Assembly: GCA_900541715.1 (NCBI GenBank)
Contig: UQLI01000017.1
Coordinates: 1 to 41,601, forward strand
From: an uncultured Collinsella sp.
Lineage (GTDB): Bacteria; Actinomycetota; Coriobacteriia; Coriobacteriales; Coriobacteriaceae
Length of the DNA: 41,601 nt
Direction of reading: 5' to 3'
Every line of letters begins with the position of its first letter. Positions within the stretch are counted from its first letter, which is position 1. Position numbers and translations under genes: made by a program. This document shows, piece after piece, positions 1-5,500 of the stretch. Under the pieces are notes generated by a model. The model saw nothing but the letters and a program-made list of their open reading frames with translations, was not told the DNA's origin and did not search any database.

Positions 1-59
1 GACTTGCAGCGACGGACCTCAGGACACTCTTACACCACGTCTGCGCGCGCGACCAATGA
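1..59 (+). CDS. 3' end of an unidentified CDS (partial)
   Basis: Frame 3 is open from the window edge to a TGA at 57-59 and reads LAATDLRTLLHHVCARDQ before the stop. A strong intrinsic terminator starts 3 bases later, the usual layout for the end of a gene. The other two plus frames stay open through the terminator, which argues against them. The 18 residues are too few to identify a family. Confidence 0.35.
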   Translation, partial: LAATDLRTLLHHVCARDQ

Positions 60-62
60 AAG

Positions 63-88
63 AGCTCCCAGCAATGGGAGCTTTTTTG
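63..88 (+). terminator. Intrinsic terminator
   Basis: Perfect 8-bp stem AGCTCCCA/TGGGAGCT with a GCAA loop, followed by a T run. It would end transcription of whatever gene enters from the left edge. Confidence 0.85.
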
Positions 89-140
89 TTACGGGCCGTT
101 TTTGGCAGATTTGACCTATCGATTTCGCGCGGCAGATGCC

Positions 141-173
141 CCTGTGGTCAAAAAGTGGCAAATATGAGTACTG
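141..173 (+). repeat. Dispersed intergenic repeat, copy 1
   Basis: Contains TGTGGTCAAAAAGTGGC followed by AAATATGAGTACTG. The same motif is present inverted at 334-370 and direct at 41423-41460. It lies in the gene-free stretch between the first terminator and the SPFH gene. Apart from these two repeat copies I see nothing else convincing in 89-420. Function unknown. Confidence 0.7.
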
Positions 174-333
174 GCACGAAAATAGAGACATTTCACGAAG
201 CCATTTTTGCTCATTTTGCGCAACAGATGTACGCTAATTTGACTCAATCTTGAGACAAAACGAAGTAAATTCGATAGACCCTGGGTTCAAAGAGGCGATT
301 TTGACCCAAATACGCTGTTACTAAACTGGTAAC

Positions 334-370
334 AGTACTCATATTTGGCCTTTTTTGACCACGGGTCCTC
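334..370 (-). repeat. Dispersed intergenic repeat, copy 2 (inverted)
   Basis: On the minus strand it reads GTGGTCAAAAAAGGCC then AAATATGAGTACTG, matching copy 1 in the opposite orientation across about 160 bp of AT-rich sequence. It lies about 70 bp upstream of the SPFH gene start and could overlap that gene's promoter region. Confidence 0.7.
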
Positions 371-439
371 TTGTTGGTGTCACACGGCTGCTTTGTGCGG
401 GTATCCTAGTCCCAACGCGTGCCTATCAGAGGAGAAACC

Positions 440-1378
440 ATGCTGTTGTCCGGTATCATCGCTACCCTTACGAGCCTTCTGCTTCCCATCATCATTTTGT
501 TGCTACTGCTCCCCAACGCCTGCTATGTCGTTGAACAGCAGCATGCTGTGATCATCGAGCGTCTGGGCAAGTTCAACCGCATCGTCAACGCGGGCTTCCA
601 CATGAAGGTGCCCGTGATCGACCGCAAAGCCGCCACGGTGAGTCTGCGCACCATGAAAAACGGCTTTGGCATCGACGTTAAGACCCAGGACAACGTGACT
701 ATCGGCCTTGAGGTCTCTGCTCAGTACCACGTGAGCTATGACATGGGCGCCGGCCCGGCAGATTCGGGCATCTACAAGAGCTACTACATGCTGCAGGAGC
801 CCGTCGACCAAATGCGTGACTTCATCACCGATGCCCTGCGCTCTTCCATCCCCGTCTACACGCTCGATGAGGTCTTTGCCAAAAAAGACGATATCGCCAA
901 GGACGTCAACGCCACCGTGTCCGAGCAGATGGCCGCCTACGGCTTCACCCTCGTGTCGACACTTATCACCAAGATCGCGCTGCCGACCGAGGTCGAGAAC
1001 TCCATGAACGACATCAACGCCGCCCAGCGAAAGCGCGCCGCTGCGCAGGAGCTCGCCGAGGCCGATCGCATCAAGCGCGTTACCGAGGCGACCGCCGAGG
1101 CCGAGGCGATGGAAAAGGCAGGCGAAGGCATCGCCAACCAGCGCAAAGCCATCGCACTGGGCATCAAGGACTCGCTCGAGATTATCCAGGAGACGGGCGT
1201 CGGCAACGATGAGGCCAACCAGCTGTTCATGTTTACGCAGTGGTCCGAGATGATGACGGAGTTCGCTCGCACGGGCAAAACCTCGACGGTCGTGCTGCCG
1301 AGCGATTTCTCACAGTCGGCCTCGATGTTCGAGCAGATGCTGACCGCCGGCAAAGTTCAGAACGAGTCGAAGGAGTAA
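440..1378 (+). CDS. SPFH/Band 7 (stomatin-like) membrane protein
   Basis: A 312-residue protein of the SPFH/prohibitin superfamily, which forms oligomeric scaffolds on membranes and often helps organise membrane microdomains or proteases. Residues 4-25 are one very hydrophobic segment rich in Ile and Leu. Next come the Band 7 start (VVEQQHAVIIERLGKF) and a domain to about residue 190. A charged Ala/Glu/Arg-rich coiled coil covers about 190-240, typical of the family. An in-frame GTG lies 7 codons upstream, but the ATG at 440 has AGAGGAGA at 428-435 at good spacing, so I chose it. rlmH starts 7 bases after the stop and is probably co-transcribed. The specific partner is unknown. Confidence 0.9.
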   Translation: MLLSGIIATLTSLLLPIIILLLLLPNACYVVEQQHAVIIERLGKFNRIVNAGFHMKVPVIDRKAATVSLRTMKNGFGIDVKTQDNVTIGLEVSAQYHVSYDMGAGPADSGIYKSYYMLQEPVDQMRDFITDALRSSIPVYTLDEVFAKKDDIAKDVNATVSEQMAAYGFTLVSTLITKIALPTEVENSMNDINAAQRKRAAAQELAEADRIKRVTEATAEAEAMEKAGEGIANQRKAIALGIKDSLEIIQETGVGNDEANQLFMFTQWSEMMTEFARTGKTSTVVLPSDFSQSASMFEQMLTAGKVQNESKE

Positions 1379-1384
1379 ACGCGC

Positions 1385-1855
1385 GTGAAATATACCGTTG
1401 TTTGCGTTGGCAAGCTCAAAGAGCGCTTTTGGAAGGACGCGTGCGCCGAATACACCAAACGCCTAGGCGCCTATGCCAAGGTAGATATGCGCGAGGTTGC
1501 CGATATCGATCCGGCCAAGGCGGGCGGTGTGGATGCCGCGCGTAACAAAGAAGGCGCGGCGATTCTTGCTGCTCTGCCACCGCGGGCACATGTGATTCTG
1601 CTGGCTATCGAGGGCAGGGAGCGTTCGAGCGAGGAGCTCTCGACCCGTCTCGATGACCTCATGCTGCGAGGCAACAGCGACATCGCTTTTGTAATTGGCG
1701 GATCGGACGGCGTGAGCGATGCCGTACGCGCCCGCGCCGACGAGATGCTCAGCTTTGGACGCATTACCTTGCCGCACAACCTGGCGCGCGTGGTGTTGCT
1801 GGAACAGATCTACCGCGCCTGCAAGATTAGCCGTGGCGAGCCGTATCACAAGTAG
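1385..1855 (+). CDS. rlmH: 23S rRNA pseudouridine-1915 N3-methyltransferase RlmH
   Basis: A 156-residue SPOUT-class methyltransferase, the normal length for RlmH. The enzyme uses S-adenosylmethionine to methylate pseudouridine 1915 in helix 69 of 23S rRNA within the 70S ribosome. It starts MKYTVVCVGKLKE. The trefoil-knot region shows FVIGGSDGVSD and the end is RACKISRGEPYHK, matching the conserved YRA..I..GEPYHK terminus. The start is GTG at 1385, with AGGAG at 1371-1375 overlapping the end of the SPFH gene. This indicates translation coupling or at least one transcript. No terminator separates it from proC downstream. Confidence 0.96.
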   Translation: MKYTVVCVGKLKERFWKDACAEYTKRLGAYAKVDMREVADIDPAKAGGVDAARNKEGAAILAALPPRAHVILLAIEGRERSSEELSTRLDDLMLRGNSDIAFVIGGSDGVSDAVRARADEMLSFGRITLPHNLARVVLLEQIYRACKISRGEPYHK

Positions 1856-1927
1856 GTCGGCAATACGAACAATGGCGTGGGACAATGACTTTCGTTTTGA
1901 GGAACGCATCTGAGAGGACTGTGTGAT

Positions 1928-2698
1928 ATGAAGATCGGATTTGTCGGTTTTGGCAATATGGCGAGCGCTATGGCCGATGGCTGGATTGCCGCCGGCGTGG
2001 CCGCGGGCGACATGTGCGCCTGCGCAGGCCGCTATGATGCTCTGGTCGAGCGTTGCGAGGCGCGGGGCATGGCTGCCTGCCACGATGCGGCGGAGGTTGT
2101 TGCCGCGTCCGATATCGTGGTTGCGGCGGTCAAGCCGTACATGATTGAGAAGGTGTTCGCTCCACTCAAGGATGCGCTTGCCGACAAGGTCGTCCTTTCG
2201 GTCGCCTGGACCTGGGATAGTGCCAAGTGGGAACAGGTCCTGCCGGGTGTCGCTCATATCTCGACGGTGCCCAACACGCCGGTTTCGGTGGACGAGGGCG
2301 TTATCGCCTGCGAGAAGGCTTCCACGCTTAGCGATGAGCAGCGTGCCACGGTGCTCGGTCTGCTCGGAAAGCTTGGCACGGTGGTCGAGCTCGATTCGAG
2401 TCTGCTGTTTGTGGGCGGTACCGTGGGCGGTTGCGCTCCGGCATTTGTCGCCATGGCAATCGAGGCTCTGGGCGATGCGGCCGTCAAACACGGTATTCCG
2501 CGCGCCGATGCCTATCGCATTGTGAGCCAGATGGTGCTGGGTACGGCAAAGCTGCAGCTTGCAACCGGCCAGCATCCCGCAGCGATGAAAGATGCCGTGT
2601 GCTCGCCCGGCGGTGCTACCATCAAGGGCGTCGTCGCGCTCGAGGACGCCGGCATGCGCAGCGCCCTAGTCAAGGCCATCGACGCAACCCTCCAGTAA
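1928..2698 (+). CDS. proC: Pyrroline-5-carboxylate reductase
   Basis: A 256-residue enzyme catalysing the last step of proline synthesis, NAD(P)H-dependent reduction of 1-pyrroline-5-carboxylate to L-proline in the cytosol. The N-terminus MKIGFVGFGNMASAM is the Rossmann dinucleotide-binding loop. VAAVKPYMIEKV and STVPNTPVSV are family motifs. The C-terminal dimerisation domain carries CSPGGATIKGVVALEDAG, close to the ProC signature SPGGTTIAG. The start ATG at 1928 is preceded by a weak GAGAGGAC-type site. It lies 72 bases after rlmH in the same direction with no terminator between them, so the first three genes may form one operon. The rest of the proline pathway (proA, proB) is not here. Confidence 0.95.
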   Translation: MKIGFVGFGNMASAMADGWIAAGVAAGDMCACAGRYDALVERCEARGMAACHDAAEVVAASDIVVAAVKPYMIEKVFAPLKDALADKVVLSVAWTWDSAKWEQVLPGVAHISTVPNTPVSVDEGVIACEKASTLSDEQRATVLGLLGKLGTVVELDSSLLFVGGTVGGCAPAFVAMAIEALGDAAVKHGIPRADAYRIVSQMVLGTAKLQLATGQHPAAMKDAVCSPGGATIKGVVALEDAGMRSALVKAIDATLQ

Positions 2699-2706
2699 AA
2701 CCGACC

Positions 2707-2848
2707 AAAAAGGGACAGGTTGATTTTGGCGAATTTTCCTGCGGTTTTGTACCTTGAGCAAAAAGCGCCCCGCAACTGGCTCAATTCCAGTTGCGGGGCG
2801 CTTGCGTTTGCCCAGATAAAACCGACCAGAAATAACCTGTCCTTTTTT
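2707..2848. terminator. Nested bidirectional terminator/palindrome
   Basis: The inner part is a perfect 16-bp stem, 2764-2779 with 2787-2802. On the minus strand it ends in TTTTTGCTC, so it terminates the small minus-strand gene. The outer arms are AAAAAGGGACAGGTT (2707-2721) and AACCTGTCCTTTTTT (2834-2848), which pair and end in a T run on either strand. AAAACCGACCA also occurs as a direct repeat just outside or within each arm. The block lies between convergent proC and the small gene. Confidence 0.75.
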
Positions 2849-2853
2849 GCAGG

Positions 2854-3027
2854 TTAGTCCCAGAAGCTGTCTTCTTCGTCCTCGGACTTGGGGCCGCGGT
2901 CGACATACATCTTATGGGTGCGCTTCTCCATCACAAAGGCAAGAATCGCAAATAGCAGGATGCCGCCGGCGAAAAGGATGGCAAAACCGGTGCGGGTGCC
3001 AAACAAAAAGGAAAAAACTGCGTCCAT
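2854..3027 (-). CDS. Small single-pass membrane protein, 57 aa
   Basis: On the minus strand an ATG at 3027 opens a 57-residue frame ending at 2854. The ribosome site AGAAGG lies 6-7 bases upstream. Residues 14-33 (GFAILFAGGILLFAILAFVM) are a clean transmembrane helix. They are followed by a basic stretch (EKRTHKMYVDRG) and an acidic tail ending EDEEDSFWD. A positive-inside reading puts the tail in the cytosol. It is too short for a 60-residue ORF cut-off. It is divergent from serS and convergent with proC. I recall small coriobacterial membrane proteins of this type annotated as a DUF family near serS but cannot verify that. Function unknown; start, signal and composition support a real gene. 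Confidence 0.8.
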   Translation of the reverse strand: MDAVFSFLFGTRTGFAILFAGGILLFAILAFVMEKRTHKMYVDRGPKSEDEEDSFWD

Positions 3028-3051
3028 TGGGTGCCTTCTTGCGTAGTTGAG

Positions 3052-3081
3052 TTGGGTCGTAAACGCTCATAAGTATATACT
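3052..3081 (+). promoter_or_regulatory. Candidate serS promoter
   Basis: TTGGGT (3052-3057) and TATACT (3076-3081) are 18 bp apart, upstream of serS. The opposite strand of the same segment also carries a TATACT-like box (agtatatact is nearly symmetric), which may serve the divergent small gene. Confidence 0.45.
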
Positions 3082-3138
3082 TGCCCATACATGTACAAGG
3101 TTGCAACCTAAATGGAATGTATATCGCCGGAGGATCTA

Positions 3139-4422
3139 ATGCTTGATATCAAGTTTGTTCGCGAGAACCCCGATGCCATCGATACCGCCATGGCAAATCG
3201 CCAAACGTCTTGGGATCGCGAGAAGTTCTTTGAACTCGACGACGAGCGCCGTGCCGTCATCACCGAGGTCGAGGAGCTCCAGGCCACGCGTAACGCCGAG
3301 TCCAAGAAGATTGGCGCCCTGATGAAGGAGGGCAAGAAGGACGAGGCCGAGGCCGCCAAGGAGGCCGTGCGCGCCGTCAACGAGAAGATCGACGGTCTGG
3401 CCGAGCGCCGTACCGCTCTCGAGCAGGAGCAGTACGACTTCATGTCTCACCTGCCCAACATTCCGTGCGAGGCTACCCCGTACGGTAAGGACGAGGACGA
3501 GAACATCGAGCGTCGCCGCTGGGGCACCCCGCGCGAGTTCGACTTCGACTTTAAGCCCCACTGGGATCTGGGCACCGATCTGGACATCCTCGACTTCGAG
3601 CGCGGCAACAAGCTCTCCGGTAGCCGCTTCACCGTTCTCGGTGGCGCCGGCGCCCGCCTGGAGCGCGCCCTTATCAACTTCTTCCTGGACACGCACACGA
3701 GCCGTGGCTTCAAGGAGTGGTGGCCGCCCATCGTCGTCAAGCGTCAGACCATGTTCGGTACGGGCCAGCTGCCCAAGTTCGAGGACGACGCCTATCACGT
3801 CTCGGGCGATAACTTCCTGATCCCCACCGCCGAGGTCGTGCTCACCAACCTGCACGCCGGTGAGGTTCTGGACGCCGATACCCTGCCGCGCCGCTACACT
3901 GCCTTCACCCCCTGCTTCCGCGAGGAGGCCGGTTCCGCTGGTCGCGATACCCGCGGCATCATTCGCCAGCATGAGTTCGACAAGGTCGAGATGGTCAAGT
4001 TCGCCAAGCCGGAGGAGTCCGACGAGGAGCTCGAGAGCATGACCGCCGAGGCCGAGTACCTGCTGCAGCAGCTGGGCCTGCCGTATCGCGTGATTAGCCT
4101 GTGCACCGGCGACCTGGGCTTCTCTGCCCGTCAGACCTACGACGTCGAGGTCTGGCTGCCGAGCTACAACGCCTACAAGGAGATCAGCTCCTGCTCCAAT
4201 TGCGGCGACTTCCAGGCCCGTCGCGCCAACATCAAGTATCGCGACCCCGAGAACTTCAAGGGCTCGCGCTACCTGCACACCCTTAACGGTTCCGGCCTGC
4301 CGGCTGGTCGTACCATGGCTGCCATTCTGGAGAACTACCAGAACGCCGACGGCACCATCACGATCCCCGAGGTTCTGCGTCCCTACATGGGCGGCCTCGA
4401 GGAGATCGAGCCGGTCGCGTAA
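3139..4422 (+). CDS. serS: Seryl-tRNA synthetase
   Basis: A 427-residue class II synthetase that charges tRNA-Ser (and tRNA-Sec where present) with serine. Residues up to about 105 are the charged N-terminal coiled-coil arm that grips the long variable arm of tRNA-Ser. The catalytic core follows. Motif 2 includes CFREEAGSAGRDTRGIIRQH, and SSCSNCGDFQARRANIKYR is the conserved serine-site segment. Motif 3 is NGSGLPAGRTMAAILEN, where most family members have GSGLAVGR. The start is ATG 3139 with GGAGG at 3129-3133. An in-frame ATG at 3112 has no such site. Its cognate tRNA-Ser(GCT) is encoded 4 kb downstream. No T-box leader is visible. Confidence 0.97.
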   Translation: MLDIKFVRENPDAIDTAMANRQTSWDREKFFELDDERRAVITEVEELQATRNAESKKIGALMKEGKKDEAEAAKEAVRAVNEKIDGLAERRTALEQEQYDFMSHLPNIPCEATPYGKDEDENIERRRWGTPREFDFDFKPHWDLGTDLDILDFERGNKLSGSRFTVLGGAGARLERALINFFLDTHTSRGFKEWWPPIVVKRQTMFGTGQLPKFEDDAYHVSGDNFLIPTAEVVLTNLHAGEVLDADTLPRRYTAFTPCFREEAGSAGRDTRGIIRQHEFDKVEMVKFAKPEESDEELESMTAEAEYLLQQLGLPYRVISLCTGDLGFSARQTYDVEVWLPSYNAYKEISSCSNCGDFQARRANIKYRDPENFKGSRYLHTLNGSGLPAGRTMAAILENYQNADGTITIPEVLRPYMGGLEEIEPVA

Positions 4423-4445
4423 GCTAGCTGCATAGGCGATTTGCG

Positions 4446-4475
4446 AGGGCGCTTCTTTTAGGGGCGCCCTTTTTG
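4446..4475 (+). terminator. serS terminator
   Basis: Stem AGGGCGC/GCGCCCT (4446-4452 with 4464-4470), then TTTTTG. It lies 24 bases after the serS stop. Confidence 0.85.
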
Positions 4476-4593
4476 TGTACGGCTATACCATGCCGTGCGG
4501 ACAGCTCGATAGAAAACACACGAACAGATGTTCTGTGTACATGCATTTACCTGCTATGCTTTTACTAACTAAGAGCAAGAGAAAGGGGATGCG

Positions 4594-4971
4594 ATGGAGC
4601 TGTTCGACGAGCGGGTTGTTTTGTTCCAGAGCGATGAGGGTGGGGAGCACCTGCTGGTAACGTGCGAGCCGTCGGGTATGGGTGGCTTGGTGGTTCGGCA
4701 GACGAGTGAGGGGCCATTGACGCAATGGTGCTTTGAGGAGTCGCCGCATGTGGTCGAGACCTTTGTGACGCACGTGGGGCTTGTGGCGCTGGAGCACTTC
4801 TATGGAGTTGGGACTTCCAACCAGGTCGCGCGCATGCTGAGCATCTCGTTTGCCGATTATGATTGTGCCCAGCGGGTGAGATCGCTCCTGAGGGAACTTG
4901 ATGCTAAGTTCGACGTGATCGAAAAGCCAATCGATCGTACGGGGAACGGCGGTATATGCGGAGCAGCGTGA
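4594..4971 (+). CDS. Hypothetical protein, 125 aa
   Basis: The ATG at 4594 is preceded by GAAAGGGG at good spacing. The product has 125 residues with no transmembrane segment or signal peptide. It opens MELFDERVVLFQSDEGG, has a Gly-rich patch (GMGGLVV) and ends in a helical, charged half. I do not recognise a family. It stands alone between the serS terminator and the tRNA-Arg promoter. Codon choice resembles its neighbours, though with more G-ending codons (gtggtgcttgagg type), and the strong ribosome site supports translation. It could be a lineage-specific cytosolic protein; no function is proposed. Confidence 0.7.
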   Translation: MELFDERVVLFQSDEGGEHLLVTCEPSGMGGLVVRQTSEGPLTQWCFEESPHVVETFVTHVGLVALEHFYGVGTSNQVARMLSISFADYDCAQRVRSLLRELDAKFDVIEKPIDRTGNGGICGAA

Positions 4972-5007
4972 CAAAACTGCGTTCCACAAAAAAGTTTGAG
5001 ATTGTGC

Positions 5008-5037
5008 TTGACTCCAATAAGCTAAAGTGGTTTTATA
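5008..5037 (+). promoter_or_regulatory. tRNA-Arg promoter
   Basis: TTGACT (5008-5013) followed after 18 bp by TTTATA (5032-5037), 11 bp before the tRNA. The AT-rich segment stands out from the surrounding GC-rich DNA. Confidence 0.6.
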
Positions 5038-5048
5038 TGTCTTGCGCT

Positions 5049-5125
5049 GCGGCGTTACCTCAGCTGGATAGAGGGTCTGACTACGAATCAGAACGTCATA
5101 GGTTCGAATCCTATACGCCGCACCA
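5049..5125 (+). tRNA. tRNA-Arg (ACG)
   Basis: All arms fold. The acceptor is GCGGCGT with ACGCCGC, and the D arm is CCTC-AGCTGGATA-GAGG. The anticodon stem is TCTGA/TCAGA with loop CTACGAA (anticodon ACG). The T arm is ATAGG-TTCGAAT-CCTAT, discriminator A, with an encoded CCA. The ACG anticodon reads CGU/CGC/CGA once A34 is deaminated to inosine. The 3' 20 nt are duplicated 190 bp downstream. Confidence 0.97.
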
Positions 5126-5218
5126 ATCGAACTTGAAGCCTCCGGCAACGGAGGCTTTTCTTTTATGGCAACCATGCATGGATTCGAACCTCGGTCGAGG
5201 CGCGAGCGTGAAGCGGAC
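5106..5218 (+). repeat. 113-bp direct repeat, copy 1 (begins in tRNA-Arg 3' end)
   Basis: It runs from GAATCCTATACGCCGCACCA of the tRNA through the terminator to AAGCGGAC. Copy 2 lies exactly 190 bp further on, with a handful of mismatches. Between them (5219-5295) is very GC-rich sequence built from GCGAGC/GCCGGC-like words. A tRNA 3' end repeated directly downstream is the footprint left by site-specific integration, although a simple tandem duplication is also possible. Confidence 0.85.
5137..5164 (+). terminator. tRNA-Arg terminator
   Basis: Stem AGCCTCCG/CGGAGGCT with a GCAA loop, then TTTTCTTTT. It starts 11 bases after the tRNA. Confidence 0.88.
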
Positions 5219-5295
5219 GCGGAGCGTCCGTAGCGAGCGGGCGAGCACGCCGGCAGGCGGGCGAAGCCGGCGCGGATCCGCGAGGCGGATGCGCG

Positions 5296-5408
5296 GAATC
5301 CTATACGCCGCACCAATCGAATTTGAAGCCTCCGGCAACGGGGGCTTTTCTTTTTTGACAACCATGCATGGATTCGAGCTTCGGTCGAGGCGCGAGCGTG
5401 AAGCGGAC
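5296..5408 (+). repeat. 113-bp direct repeat, copy 2
   Basis: Repeats the tRNA-Arg 3' end (GAATCCTATACGCCGCACCA), its terminator and the following antisense T-arm-like sequence. The 5' part of the tRNA is absent, so this copy cannot make a tRNA. Confidence 0.85.
5327..5356 (+). terminator. Second copy of the tRNA-Arg terminator
   Basis: AGCCTCCG GCAA CGGGGGCT with one A-to-G change that still pairs as a wobble, then TTTTCTTTTTT. It is part of repeat copy 2. Confidence 0.7.
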
Positions 5409-5500
5409 TATTTCTTATCAACTCGTGTAAGATTCCGAGTAGGTGTCGCGGCCCATCCGCGACCGCTCCTTCTCTAGACGACCGATCAGGGTGATATTTC

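Noticed and set aside
1872..1913. 13-residue mini-ORF MAWDNDFRFEERI between rlmH and proC
   Set aside because: No convincing ribosome site and too short to judge; it may be incidental.
3136..4278. 380-codon open frame opposite serS
   Set aside because: Antisense shadow of serS; repetitive Val/Leu/Gly composition.
5219..5295. GC-rich GCGAGC/GCCGGC words as a possible origin or CRISPR
   Set aside because: No regular unit and no spacers; it is best described as the middle of the tRNA-Arg duplication.
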